A stretch of 64,000 nt of DNA from Desmodus rotundus (GCF_022682495.2 NC_071391.1:12933680-12997679); one strand, 5' to 3'. Positions 28,653 to 43,600 are shown, numbered from the stretch's first letter. Notes: generated from the letters alone by a model not told the origin. Program-made: numbers and translations.

Positions 28653-31600
28653 CTAGAGGTGGGGAAAGCAGACAGATCAGCATCCCTGAGATCTGCACAC
28701 CTTCACGCTGGGAGACTTGCCTGGCGGGAAAGCCCTGCTCTGACGCTGGGCCCGGGCCTCGGCCAGGCCTCAGAGCTGGCCGGTGTGGCAGCGGATCAGT
28801 GTGTGTCTCTCCCCCCGGGGCCGAAGACCTGTTTCAGCTTCAGGTGAATCTTTGGCATCTGGACTAAATTCGCCTTTCTGACTGCTCCTAATCACCCCTC
28901 AACCCTGTGCTCTCAGAGGGCCCGCCCTGCCCTGTCCGAGGCCCCAGGGAGCCCTGTGCAGACTGGCCCCTCGGGGTCGGGCAGCACACTCACCATTGGT
29001 GTCTTGTACTTGTGGCTCACCACTTCTTTAATTTCAGGAACTAAAACCGGACGGGCAAGAGACAAAACAGAAAGTTCAAAACTAAGAGCGACAGTGCCAC
29101 ACTCCCCCAGGCGGCAGCGCCTGGCGCCAGGGTCCCCTTCCCCTCTGTGGCCTCTCCCAGTGGCTGCAGCGTAGGCTATGACAGCTTCTGTCCAGCCACC
29201 GCAGCATGAGAGGACACCTCCCAGACACCGTGCTTGAGGTCTGCAGTAGCTCCCCACTGGATGGCTGCGGCCCCACCCACTTCTATGGGAGCAGGTTCAT
29301 CTTTCACCAATCTGGCCGCTGCTGCCATCTGGCCCGAGACTTACAGGCAGGGGTTCCCGATTTGGGTTGGGAGGACAGGGGTCTAGCCTGTGCCTCACCT
29401 GCTGAAATGCCCGAGAACTCACCCCTGTGACCAGCCCGAAACTTGGGCTGTGTCGAGCACGGCTCCCTGTTCTCCCCGCCCCTACACAGAGGGTCCTGAG
29501 GCTGGATGAAGAAGTGGCACGCCACTACACCCACCAGGCATGTGCGTTTCCTTCCCTGAGTGGCAGGAGAGGCCCAGGCCTGCCTGCCCGTGTGAGGGAG
29601 AGCGTCAGAGGGCTCTGGAGCAGACACACCGAGCAGAAGAGACAGGCAAGTACAGCACCCAGGAGGAGGTGATAGGGAGCATCAGGCAGAATACACACAT
29701 GTCCACAGCCCAAAGTGCAAGACTAAGAGTCAGCCCTGCCCCGGCCATGCAGGGGCTCTGCTTGGCCAGAGGAAGGAGTGAGACCCCCCAGGTTTAGGCG
29801 TCATCGTGGCCCCTGGAGGTGGGAGATGAGGGGCACAACCTCTTCCTGGAGGCTGGAAAGGTAGGATGAGAGTTGGCCACACCACTTTTTAGGCCCTGGG
29901 AGGCAAATTCAGGGACCCAGGGTTCACAGGGAATAAACTCATCAAAGGTGGAGTGAGAAGCCCAGGTCCTCTCCTGAGTCAGAAGATTCCCCCAAATATC
30001 TCTCTGGCAGAAGAGAGAGGGGAAAAAACTCAGGACCAGTGAGCCATCGCACACGGGGAGGGAGGTTGGGAAGGAGGGGTGGGGAGAGAAAGGAAGACAC
30101 GAAGTGTGAGCAGCTGGGTGGGTGGAAGGGAGTCCGCCCCACCCACTGCAGGGCCCAAGGCAGGGGCCAGGGGAGAGGCAGCACCAGCCGAGCGAAGTCA
30201 CTTTACCTGCTGGAGAACGAAGGTTTTCATAGCAGCGATGAGGGGCACAAAAGAATGAAGCACAAACACAGCAGGAACTCAAAGCCCCAGGGTGAGAACC
30301 CACTACACTGCAAGTCAGTGCTAGGCTGTGGGGAGGCTGGCTCCCAGCTCCCAGCGCCTGTCTGCCTCTGAGGCCACCAGGCTTCTCTGCCCTCTAGAGT
30401 GAGTCTGTGCCGCTCCTCCAGCAGAGGCTCCGCAGACCCCCGAGCGCACCGGGCCACCAGGAGGGTCATAGCAGGCAACAGGAGCACAGCAGAGCATGGG
30501 GACTGCCCGTCTGCTCTGCCCCAGAACTTTCTGACCACCGAATGGCCAAACAAGGGAACTTGGCACTAGCTCGGTGAACCTGCGTGGTGCCACCTCTGAA
30601 CTCTAGCCTTGTCTAGGGCCACTTGCACTCCCTGGCCCCTCTGTCTCTCTTCTCACTCCCCTTCTCTCATCTCAGGTTCTCTTTTCTTCCCTATCACTCC
30701 GGCCCCTCTAGTCCTCTCTGCAGTGGTTCTCTCTGCCTCCAGTCCCTCCTCTGGAGCTCCGAGGTTTGAGTTACTGCCGTGTGAGTCCAGACCTAAGAGC
30801 AAAATAGTGTAATTACCAAATTCCTCCAGGACAAAGACTCCTCGGACTGTATTGCACTTTTTAATGTGATTCAGCTCTATGAAAACCTGCAAGAGAGGGA
30901 GGGAGGGTGGGGTAAGGCCCAGAGGCTCCCCCTTGCCCCATGAAGCCCACTCTCCCAGCTCTAGCCCCGCCCACACACAGAAAGCCTATTTCCCAAAGGG
31001 AGGACAGGAGAATCCACACACACGCAACTCAAAGCGCTAAGAAGCGAAGAAGGCAGAAAGGGCATGTACCTTCCGCTCCTGGCCGGAGGAGAAAGCATGA
31101 GAGAGAAATGAAGGCGTTAGTTGTAAAGGTCAAACCCAACCCGAAGGCCCCTCTGCTGGCTTGGGCTGCCCGCCCGCGCCCTGTGTCCAGGGCAGCGTTT
31201 GTGGGACACTGTGCCCCAGGGGTCCCCCCCGCTCAGCCCATCAGCTCTCTACCCTTCCATGCATCCTCCTCCGGCGCAGAGGGCTGGCACGGGCGCAAAG
31301 CTCCCCTCAGACTGTCCTTGGGGCTGGCGCGGCGCTATCTTCCTTGAAACAGGATCCAGGCTCTCCCGAGAAGCGCGCGGTGATGGAAACAACAGCTACC
31401 GCTCATGAGCACCTACTAGGAGTTCTAAGGCACTATTTGCAGTCCTTCCGTCTTTGTGGCCCAGCAGGGGTCCTGCCCTCACTCTGTGGGTGGGACACTG
31501 AGGACCAGGAGGTTTATCTCCCCGGGAATCACGGAGCTGGGCCCCGAATCCAAGTCAGTCCCAACTCCAAAGACCGCGCTTTCCCCACATGCGAGCCCGA

Positions 31601-34600
31601 CTGCATGAGACCCTCGGAGGGTCCCGGCTCCCTCAATTCGAGGGGCTGTTATGGGGCGGCAGGTGGACCCCACGGCCCTCATCTCATTGTCAGTCAGGGT
31701 CTGGTTTGCCCTCTCTGTGGGGACTCTCTTCAGGGGCAAAGCCTTAAATTCCGGCCAGGCCCTTAAGTGCTCGGTAACAGTTAGGTGTTAGGTCTGTCCA
31801 TAGGGGCTGCAGACCGAGGGTGGGAGCTGGAAGGGGGCACCTGGGTGCTCACGAGATCTTGTCTTCAGAAGGTGAGGCAGGAGGGAGGCCAGGACTACAG
31901 TGTGGTAAGAAGCCTGCTCCCCAAGAAGTGCCAGCACCTTCATGGCCCAGAAAAGTACACAGGTAAACCCCTCTTCAGGCTGTGTACACTGTAAGTATAG
32001 TGTTGGAAATATTAATTTACCCATAGCAAATACACTGCTAAAATACACGGCCAAGAAGCCCGGGCAGCTGTTGCCCGTCACAGCAGAGCTGCCTGCCAGA
32101 TTCCTGGAGAACTAAGGCGGCAGGTGGAGGGGAGGCACGGAGTCCAGGTGTTCTCCCCCTGCCCCGACCCCGAGGGTCTGCTGCCTGCTGGGGTGCAGCG
32201 CTTCACACACAGTTCAGGGTTGAGCCTCAGGAGGGGAACCAGTGTACTGGGGACAGGCGGGGAAGGCACTTGGGTGAAGAGTCAGAACGAGGAGCAGACC
32301 TGGGACGGTGCACTGGCCTCAGAAAGGAAAGAGCTTAAGTGTCCACAGAGAGGAAAAGCAACATTGAGTTAAACGCCCAAGAGAAAGAAAAAAGTCAGCT
32401 CCTACTGTGCAGTCACAGTGAGGGAAAGATGTCTCCCGAAGTGTTCCCCAGGCAAAAGAAGGGGCGTGGGGCCTGTGGAGCGGGCACAGAGTGGGGACAC
32501 TTGGAGGAAGGAAAAGAGTAGGAAGAAGAATCAGCCGGAGAAAAAAGCAACCACACACTCCAGATGGGACAGATACAAGCACACACGCGTGTGCAACCTT
32601 CACGCACACGCACGAGATCAGCTGGTCTAGACTCTCAAAGCGAAACCACCAAGCAAAAGCACACCCTGGGAACAGGGAAGGCAGACACTGCGAAGGAGGG
32701 CCGAGGGAGACGCTCCCACTCACACTGCGCCGGGTCTCACCACGAGGCTCCCTCTGCCCCAGGCGCCCGCTTAACCTCCCCGCTGCACCTTCAAGGTGCC
32801 TGGCAGCGTCACTGTGCCCCCCTCTGGTTTCTCTCTGCTCCAGCTGCTCCAGTTCTCCCGCTAGCCTCAGAGGCCCTCTCATGCTCCCTGGGAAAGCACG
32901 GGGGACCTCGACACTGATCCTTATTGCAGATGGAACAACAGGGCTAGGAATCCTGGAGCTGCCACTTGCACCTACCTGGTTGTGCATGAACTTGAGATTG
33001 ATCCCTTCTAGGGTGACCTGCAGCAAGCCACCCTCGCCAGTCTTCATGTCTTGCACAGGGAACTCACCGCCTAGTTCAGGCCCTGTGGGGAGGGAGGAGG
33101 TTATCAGCCAACCAGGAGATGGGGACCCCCAGCCCGACTCCCTTGCCAGGGCTCCGACAGTCCTGCGGACCGACTGAAGCAAATGGAAGGCACTCGCTCA
33201 GGGAGCTCCCCTCACCGGGTTTGATGCTTTGCTGTCGGGCGGCGGCGCGCTCCATGCTGTCCTTCACACAGTAGTACAGCTCCCGACACTGCGGCACACA
33301 CACACACACACACACAGGGAGAGAGCTGCCCGTCACACAGCCTTCCAGAGCTCCCGCCCTGCCCTCCGCAAAAGCTGCCAAAGGCCTGGGCCTGGGCCGG
33401 TGCCCGGGCTCAGCAACGGCTTCGCGTACCCCACACAACAGCTGCAGGCAACCGTGGGGCCCCAGACACGGATTTTGGAATTGTAACTTCTACACAAGAA
33501 ACTCAACACTTTGCCCTCAGTGCCTGCCCCAAACCCAAACAGAGTTCGTGGGTACCTTCTTAGTATAGAATTTGTTGAGCTGGGTCTCGGAGCCGTTTCT
33601 GCGCCACAAGCACAGCACCTTGGTCTTGGGGCAGTAGGTCATGTTGATGAGCTTCTCGTACCACCAGCGCTCGTACACGGTCCCGATGTGGCTGCGCAGC
33701 ACCACGCAGTCGTCGCACACCTGCGGGAGCGCACACAGCCGCTCAGTGGCCCGTCTCCGCGAGCTCTGGCTTCCCAGGCCACACTACACTGCTGGGACAG
33801 CTGGCTCTGGGGCATCCCCGCGGTCAGGTTCTCTGACTTGTGCTCATAGTCGTCCTTAGATGGAGGCACGAACACTGAGCTGCTGACGTTCTGCCCACTA
33901 GAGGGTTTATGGAAAGAGACAGTCACTGAGAGGAACCTGCAAGCCGGAAGGAGGCTCACTCTGCACTTCCACTGATGTTCATCAGCTCTCACGTGCTCTG
34001 GGTTTAAAGTACTGAGAGGACAGCTCCTGCCTGTCTCGCAACCTCAGGAGCACCTCCGTCGGCGGGCACAAGGCAGGGGGTCATGGCAGGCTCCACCAGG
34101 GAGGAAGAAAATGGATTAGAAAACATATTTCTAATCCTGGCTCGGCCTTGTTCTTCAGAAATCTTTAAAAAAAATTAATTACACAAGTGGCATATGGACA
34201 ATGCTTATTGCCAAAAAGTTATACAACGCAGCATGCTATAAATGAAAAAGCAAAGTCCTCCATGTTCTCCTCTTGTTTGGCAGGCGCCCTCGGGTGAGGT
34301 GTCTGTTCAATGGGAGATGTGTCAGCACAGCAGTCCAGGATACAGGGCAAGACCAGACTGCCCGGGTCGAGAGTTCACTGTCCCCTTACTCAGCTGTGCC
34401 ACCTGGGGAAAGTTAACCTGCGTCTACCTTTCCTCCTGTGTAAAAACTTCATGGAGTTATGGTGAAGATTAAATAAGTTAATGTGCATAAATTGCTTAGA
34501 ACAAAGTCAGGCACCCTTAGCATCAGCTGCTGTAACAACAATATCATTATGATATAAGAAATATCGATTGAGGACTTCTGGTCAAGATGGCGGCATAGGT

Positions 34601-37600
34601 AAGCATGGCTTAGCTCTTTTCACAACCACATCAAAATTACAACCAAAATATAGAACAACCATCACTCAGAACCGTCAGAAATCGAGTTGAAGGGAAGTCT
34701 GACGACCACAGAATTAAAGAAATCACATCCACCCAGACTACTAGGAGGGGCACAAAGACAGAATGGGTAGGTCCCTCACCCATGTGTGGTGGATAAAAAT
34801 TCGGGAGGGATATCTCGGGAGCAAGGAGTCCCAGACCCACACCAGGTCCCCTGGCCCAGGGTTCCAGTGCCAGGAAGATGAGTCCCCACAACTTCTATCT
34901 GCAAAAACCAGAGGAGACTGAGTTGGTGGAAGAAACTTCTGGAGCCCCAAGCAGTTCCTCTTAAAGAACCCACACACGGACTCACCTACTCAGACTCACT
35001 CCCTCTGAGCTCCAGCACCCAGGTAGCAGCTTGGAAGGCACCAGCAGTATTCAGGGAGAGTCTGAAGTGTCTGGCACCAAGGCGAGTGAAAGCCATTATT
35101 CCTTTTCTGGACCCTCCCCCACAGAGCTGGTGGGCTGGTGCCATATCTGAGACTCCATCAATCTGGCTAGCACTGTTTGACCCACCTGGGAGATTCCCAG
35201 AGACTTCACCTCACCCAATTTACAGGCCCACCCAAACTGCTTTTCCATATGAATAGCTGGTCTTGGCTCATGCTGCATGGCTTCCTAAATCCTATCAAAT
35301 AAGTCAAGGCTGGCCTCAGTGAGCCCCAGGCCAGGTACTAGCAGCATTCTCAGATTGCTTTATAACTCAGGAAGGGTGGCCCCAGCAAAACACAGGTGGG
35401 GGCTGACCTTGGCCTGAACCACCTGGGAAACCACAGAGCCAGTATATCCAGGGAACAGCTACAGGCCATGTCAGAGAACCACCACCCTGCCCCTGCACAG
35501 CTGATCCTCCATGGAGGGTGGAGGTTGGTGGTCAGTGGTCACAGCCAATCCTTGCAGCTGACTGGCCTGGGTAAATCCCTTCCACTGATCTACCAGCAGC
35601 AACCAAGGCTCAATTACAAGAGGAGGGTCTACTCAGCCCACCTCGAGTGCACACCTCAAGTACCCAGCTTGGGTGGTAGGGGAGGCTGTGCCACAGGACC
35701 CTACAGGACACCTACCATGCTAGCCCACACTACCAAGACTCAGAGTCAAAGCAGCTCTACCTAATACATAAAAACAAACACAGGGAGGCTGCCAAAATGA
35801 GGAGACAAAGAAACATGGCCCAAATGAAAAAACAGATCAAAACTCCAGAAAAAGAGCTAAACGAAATGGAGATAAGCAATCTATCAGATGCAGAGTTCAA
35901 AACACTGGTTATAAGGATGCTCAAGGCACTTAGTGAGGACCTCGACAGCATAAAAAAGATCCAGTCAGAAACGAAGGATATACTAATTGAAATACAGAAC
36001 TATTTACAGGGAAGCAACAGTAGAATGGATGAAGCCAAGAATCAAATCAATAATTTGTAATATAAGGAAGCAGAAAACAACCACACAGAACAACAGGAAG
36101 AAAAAATAATCCCCCAAAATGAGATAATGTAAGCAGCCTCTGGGATAACTTCAAGAAGTCCAACATTTGCCTCATAGGGGTGCCAGAAGGGGAAGAGAAA
36201 GAGCAATAAATTGGAAATCTACTTGAAAAAATAATGAAAAGGGGGGAGGAGAGTTTCTAAAAAAAAAATAATAATAATAATGAAAGAAAACTTGCCTAAT
36301 TTTGTGAAGGAAATAGACATGCAAGTCCAGGAAGCAGAGTCCCAAACAAGATGGATGCAGAGAGGCCCGCTCCAAGGCACATCATAACTAAAGTGCCAAA
36401 GGTTAAAGACAAAGAGTGAATCTTAAAACCAGCAAGAGTAGAGAAGTTAATTACCTACAGGGGAGTTCCCATAAGACTGTTAGCTGATTTCTCAAAAGAA
36501 ACTTTGCAGGCTAGAAGGGATTGGAAAGAAATATTCAAAGTCATGAAAAGCAGGGACCTACAGCCAAGATTGCTGTACCCAGCAAAGCTATCATTCAGAA
36601 TCGAAGGGCAGATATAGAGCTTCCCAGACAAGAAAAAAATTAAAGGAGTTCATCATCTCCAAATCATTATTATATGAAATGTTAAAGGAACTTATTTAAG
36701 AAAAAGAAGATCAAAATTATGAACAATAAAATGGCAAGAATACATATCTATTAGCAATTGAATACAGAAAAACAAACTAAGCAAACAACAAGAACACAGA
36801 GCACTGGATACAGAGAACCTTTTGACGGTTCCCAGATGGGAGGAGGGTGTGGGGGAAGGGGTGAAGAGGTGAGGGGATTAAGAAGTACAAATAGATAGTT
36901 GCAGAATAGCCATGGGGATGTAAAATACAGTACAGGAAATGGAGTGGCCAAAGAACTTATATGCATGACCCACAGACATGAACAACGGTGGGGGGATTGT
37001 CTGAGGGAGTGGAGGTGCTGGGTGGAGGGGGCAAAGGGGGAAAAATCAGGACAACTGGAATAGCATAATCATTAAAATATAATTAAAAAATAAATATCAT
37101 AATTATCATTATGACCAGTCTCATTAAACTTTTTTCATAAGACCTGACTTCCTAAGTTCCTGACCTCCCTCTGTCTGGACGTCTCACAGGCAGACCTCAA
37201 ACTCATCACGTCCAAATCTCAACTCAACATCTCCTCTTGGGCAGATCCTCCTTCTGAGTCCCCTACTGAGTAAATCGTGTCACCATCCAGCCAGGTGCCC
37301 AAGCCAGAATGAGGCGTCATGCAAGGCTCCTTCCTCTCGCTATCTACACCATCGAGCCCCATTCCAGTCTACCTCAAATATCCTTGGAACACTCTTCCAC
37401 ACCCCGCTCCAGCCATGCATCCCGGAGGTCACTTCTGAGGGGTCCTCCACGACTCCTAGACCCTCTGCTATGTATTCCCATAACACCCACCTTGAACTTC
37501 TCTCATAATACTCATCATACTTTATGACACCGCCTGTTTAATTATCTGGCTTCCCCAATGGTTTGTCCACCCTGTAAGGGCAACAGAAACCACATCTCCC

Positions 37601-40600
37601 TTATTCACTGCCCAAGTTCAGCAGACGGCCCACCACGGGCTATGTGCTCCATAAACGTGAGGTGAACAGACGAAGGTACAAAGTAGCTGAATGAGAACCA
37701 GAAGCCCGGGTTAGCCCCCTAGTCTCTGAAAAACATCACGTGAAGGAGGAGCAGGTATTTGGGAGAACACGTGGTCTCTAGCCTAGGGGGACGATGGCAA
37801 TAACATGTCATGCTCGCCTGTGCCGCTGGTGTGGGTGTACACTGGTCGTCTTCGGGTTAGCTCCTTGATGGAATCTATCAAAATTTTAAATGTATGTAAG
37901 CTCAATTCAGAAACTTCACAGTAAGAATCTATTCTATAGAAACTCTCACATGAGTATGCAGAGATCTATGTTCAAGGGTATTCAATGAAGCATTGTTTAA
38001 AAAACTGGTGGAGGGGACTAGTTAAATTATGGTACATCCATTTAACACCTAATGGAAAGATACAGTAGTTAAAACAAATTATATAATAATATTTGTAGTT
38101 TGATACCACTTTTGTAAACACTAAAGCAAAATTCCATATGTCAGCTCTATTTATACAAATATGCATTTTTTTTTAATCTGGAAGGATTCACACCAAACTA
38201 ATGAGTGATTACCTCTGAGATGTGGCAGGGAGTCATAAGACTGGAAGGAAGCGAAGGGAAACTTTTCCTTTTCACTTTATTTACTTCTCTATGGTTTGAA
38301 ACTTTTAAAGCATAAACCGTTCCACTTTTGTAATAAAATACGCAGTGTGGGGAGGTAGAAAAGGTAAAGGGGGTCCAATATACAGTAACGAAAGGGACCT
38401 ACACTTGGGGGGTGAGCACACTGTAGCGTATACGGATATCAACCCATAATGCTGCACACCTGAAATTGATACCATAACCAGTGTTACCTCGTTAAATTTC
38501 ATTTTTAAAAAAGGCAACAAAGATGACTTTTTAAAGCCTTTGCCAACTGCTATCCAACTGATCACGTGCTGAGAAAGGCTGAAAAACCAGATAACATCAC
38601 AGCAGCCAGCTGAGGACAGAGTGAGCGAGGTGCCCTGCTGAGGTGAGGTGGCACTCCACAGAGGGGCGCCTGCGAGGCGACGGAGCCGTCCCCACTCCAG
38701 AGGCTCTGTACGAGGTTCCCCTGTACAGTGGTGACAGTGAGTCCTGTACTTCAGGGAATCTTCTTCCGGAGATTTATTTTTTAAAAGGAAAAGGAAAGGG
38801 CAAGAATCACCTGCCACCTCTACCGTGGCGCAGGTGGCCTGCGTTAGTGCTCAGCTCTGAGAGACGCCAATCCAAATTCTAACGTGTCACAGCGACATGA
38901 AAATGTCTCCCTTCTCGGTTACATCATAGGCGTTTCTGCTCCGGAGCAGACCCACTGCCCCGTGTTTGATAAACCACCTGTTTAAAAAGCTGCGAATGTG
39001 AAGTCAAATTCACCTAGACCAAGAGGAAACAGGATACTTATAAAGACTGCTTAATTTCACTACTTTATTTGGGGGTGGACTTGGTCCCTACCATTACTTA
39101 GAAGAGATCCACTTCAGAATTGAAAACACAGAAATGAAGAAAACACGGCCATTTCCTTTATAACCGTGGAGTAAGGAAGAGCTTTTCTAACTATAACTCA
39201 AAATCCAGAAGCCATAGAAGAAACGACGGATCAACTACATAAAAATTAAAAAATCCTACATGGCAAAAATATCACAAGCAGGATCAGAAGACTAGCGAGG
39301 GACTTCTCAGCGGTGGGACCAGGCCGCCCATACCTGAGCCCACGGACCACGAGGACAGACAGCCACATGAGGCAACAGGAAACATATGGCACCGTCTATG
39401 AAGTGTTCCTGCCAAAATATTCAATCTAAAACTGTTCAAACCTCTAGACTGTGACTACCTGTTTACAAGAAATACAGCTGACAGAGAAACATGTTGATAC
39501 CAGTCAGCAAAGCATCTACGCTGAGATACTCCGTAGGGCAAACTTCTTAAAAAAAAAAAATATTGGCAAAGTGGGAGGGGGACTATTACTTTAGGAAATA
39601 ATTCAGAGTCATATCAACCAAATTATAAAAGCATTTTCCCTTTGACCCAGCAATCCCACTTGTGAAAATTCTTAGATAAAGCTGCACAGGCATGAAATGA
39701 AGCAGGCACAGCATCATTCACAGCAGACTATGAGCAACAGCAAAAATTTGGAAGGAAACCAAGGGTCCATATACCCTGACTGGTTAAATAAACGAGGGTA
39801 CGGCCACACAGTGGGATACTGTGCAGCTGCAGAAAGAATGAGACAACTCTTTCTTTACTGATGCTGAAGAGCTCCCGGATGTTTAATGAAAAAAGCAAGG
39901 TACAGGTCAGTGGACACGATGTGCTAAGAAAGGAGAAAAATAAGAATTAATGTTCACATTTTATTGTGTTTGTATTAAAAAAAACCCTGGAAGATACAAA
40001 AGAAACCAATAAAAGTGGTTATCTCCAAGAGAAAGGGGCAAGGTGGATGGGGACAAGAATGACAGCAAGACGAACCAATGTATATGTCACTTTATGTTGT
40101 TCTGACTGAAGGACGGTGTAACTGTATCACCTATTATACAAATATAAGTATATTTAAAAGGAATGATGGGGAATAATCTATTATGTTATTTGCATAAGAG
40201 CCCAACCACTTAATGATAAACGGATCATGAAGATGAATGAGACTAATGGGAAAATTTCCTGGCATCAGTTCTAGGAGTTCCTTGTGACTCTCGAATGTTC
40301 CTCAGGGCCCCCAGCATGAGCCAGCACCTACCTCCATGAAAAAGAGATCTCCATTCGTGTCTGTCCCGGCATGTACCACGAACGTCTGCTTCTTCATGTG
40401 CCGGCTGCCACTGGACCGGATGGAGAGGTCACGGCCATTCTGAGGAAAGAGAGGTCTTTCAGGGACGCGCATGCATCCCTCTCACGAGTGCTCAGGGCCA
40501 GGAAGCCCCCTTCGGCAACTAAATCCCTATCAGCTTTCTTCGCACCTGCTACCTGTTGGCCGTCTGCCGCCAGGGAAGGGCTCTCAAACGGTTTGCTCTC

Positions 40601-43600
40601 AGCACTCCTATACTCCTTACAAATCACGGACGACCCCGAAAGCTTATGTTTGTGTGTGTTATATCTATAGATATTCACCACAGTAGAAAGTAAAACAGGA
40701 AATTTTAAATGTTTTTTAATTCATTTAGAAGTTATTAATTACTCATTAATAAGCCCACTGCACAGTAGTATAAAACATGGTTCTGGTAAAATAACTATAT
40801 TTCCCCAAATGAAAGAAAGAAAAAAGAATGGCACTGTTTTACAATTTTGTAAATCTCTTTCAAGTTTGGCTTAATAAAAAAATAGCTGGGTTCCCATAAC
40901 TGCTTCTGCATTCAGTCTGTTGAGACACATTCCTTTGGTCAGGGTGGACAGAGAGTAGCTGGCCCCGCAGATACGTGTTTAGAAAGGGGAGGAGTATTTT
41001 AATAGCCTTTGCAGATAAATATGCATATTCTTCGCCGATACTATACCAAACCTCGAGAAGTAGCAGTTTCCAAAAGTTAGCTGCGATGTGGGATCTGCAA
41101 ACACATCAGTGAACATTTTGTACTTTGTTACATAAAATCCATTTTTCTGCCTTACAATTCGAGTGGCTCTTTTACCCACACTTGAATGTGTGACACCGCA
41201 CATTAGTCATTTGGAAAACACTGCTTCATCAAGTTACGCAGCTCTTCTAAATGTTGACACATTACATATCGAAAAATCACAGTTATTCATAGCATCATCG
41301 AGCACATTAGAGAAGTCTTTAAGCATCAGGAAGCTCCTGCATAACCACCGTTTGTTAGCCATTCTTCCCGGTCACAGTGACGGCGCGTGGGCAGCACTGC
41401 CGGGTCGCCTTGCAGCTCAGAGCACCACAGCTGCCCTTCTGCGCCACGACCGCACTTTGGTTAGCAGCAGAGATGCTCGTGTGCATTTCTCATTTTGTCA
41501 CAGAAAATATTACAGAGATGTATAATCAAGGATCAGATTTACTAAGAGCCATGATTTTAACTGCTTCATCAAGGACATTCATAAGTGAAACTGGGTTGTT
41601 TTTGATTTTTTTGTTTTTTTAAAGATTTTACTTATTTTTAGAGAGAGGAGAGGGAGAGAGAAAGACAGGGAGAGAAACATCAATGTGTGGGGAAACATTG
41701 ACTGGCCAGCCCTTCCAACTAGGGACCAGCCCACAACCCAGGCGTGTGCCCTGACTGGGAACCGAACCAGTGACCCTGCAGCCCTCAGACTGATGCTCAA
41801 TCTACTGAGCCACACCAGCCAGGGCAATGTTTTTGTTTTTTTTTTTAATAAGAGAAAGTTTATTTAGATAGTCAAGGAGGTATAGGAAGTGAGCTATAGA
41901 AGGAACGGGCTCAGGAGACAAGTTACAGATGCAAAAGAAGGGCCTTGGAGCTTAGGAGAGAGAAAGGTAAAGGTAACGCCCCTGGGGGAAGGAGGGGAAA
42001 GGCGCTCCAGGGAGGGAGAGCTCCGAAACTGAGTTGTTTCTGTTTAACTGAGAACGGTAGAGGTGAGGACTACAACGGCCACCAGCGTGGTTTGGTGCCA
42101 TAGCCTGAGTTGTGTTAAGGCACCAGTGGTTTTACCCGCCATCAGTGCAAATGTCAACCAGTGAAAAAGGCAAATAGCATTTTAGTAGCATTACAAAAAT
42201 GCCCTTCACCTCACGGAGCCTCAGGGGTCCACAGACCCCACGCTAAATGGCAGCAGCAGCACTGTGTGGGTGCACAGAACCCTTCCACAGAACAGAAGGG
42301 CGAAGGCTGCGTCTAGAGCAATAGCCCTCCTTCAGAACGGAGGGTTGGAACCTTTACAGGCCTAGAAGTGACCAGCGGGGAAGCCTTTGCAGTAGGCCAC
42401 CAGGCCCAAGCCCGGCAGGCTCACGGGTGCAGTGGAAGGGAGCCCAGGGAATGGCTGAAACACGCTTACCAGGTTCGCCAGCTGGTCAAGTACTTCGTTG
42501 ATTTGCTGGCTGTGCACGAGCCCAATGTGAGACTTTCCCATGAGGCGCCGCACCTTCTTCCGGATGTCATTCTTATTTACCTGGGAAGTCAAATGAGGAC
42601 CTGAATAAGGGACCTGCTATCCTCTCAATGGAGGTACAGGGAGCATATGGGCAAGTTTCCTACTGCCTGAGAGAGGTGCATTTCTAAAAGGTCGCATCAC
42701 TAAATATGAGAGAAAACATTCCACTCTGTGTTCTGCCAGAAAAGCCCCGGGTCTGTCTCTAGGTGACTTCTGCAGAGAAGCGGCTCTTAGAGCAGTTCTG
42801 GTTTACGTGACTGGGGCTTAAGGGGACACTTCCTCCCTACCCCCAGCCAATACCAGAGCGTTCACACATAAAGGCACCCTGAAAGCCCCCAGGGTTCCTC
42901 AAGTATAATTCACAGACAACGACTTAGAGCAGTAACATTGTGTACTCACTCACAGCCAAGACATCAGAAAGATCAACACCCTTTCCCAACCAGAGTAAAC
43001 CGGAACCCGGGAGTTCAACAGCGTAGGGCTGAACTCCACACAGAAGAGCCTTGCAACAGCAAATGAAACAAGCCAAGAGGGCCGGCCTGCTGGGCATTCT
43101 CTGTATTTGATCAACTAATCCCTTCGCAGTTAGAGAGGCCGGTAGAACAGGAGGGGGAGGAACCCAGGGGCTCACTGTCAGAACAACTCTCTTCTTCCCC
43201 TAAGTCCCTTTCAGAGCAGAACTCTTCTACTTGGTAACATACTTTTCCCAAAGCCAGAAAAACCAAGTGCAAGCAAGGCAAACGAGAACCTACCATTACT
43301 TTTTAATAGGTAGATCTTTTTATATCTATGGAAAATTCTAAGATAAAGGGCTAGTGCTAAAAAGTTAATTCCGAGCATCCTTTCTAAACTGTTTAGAATC
43401 TGCTGCTTAAAAACATTTTTTAAAATTCATTGTATTCTGTGAGACGCTCTACTGGAATCCTAACACTACTGGGCAAAGGAAGCCCATTGAAAATTCAAAA
43501 CGAACGAACGGTGTGGAACCATCAGGCACGTTTGCAATGTTCCTCAGCACAAGAGCCCGGCAGCTTCAGGTAAAGGGATCACGCGGGGGCCGCACAGAGG

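Larger units (their letters stand above)
33721..40331 (-). other. MADD: MADD intron 30, 6.6 kb repeat-rich
   Basis: The longest intron here. It holds a MIR (34385-34540), an ORF2-less L1 derivative (34553-37103), an L2 (37180-37690) and several old L1 3' ends (37860-40170). No extra exon was recognised. Confidence 0.85.

Noticed and set aside
32319..33182. Minus-strand open frame of 287 codons
   Set aside because: It contains MADD exon 33 in frame but then reads on into the intron after a proper GTAGGT donor; only 32976-33082 is coding.
35797..36060. Small protein gene in MADD intron 30
   Set aside because: It is the start of an L1 ORF1 inside a mobile element, with stops downstream.
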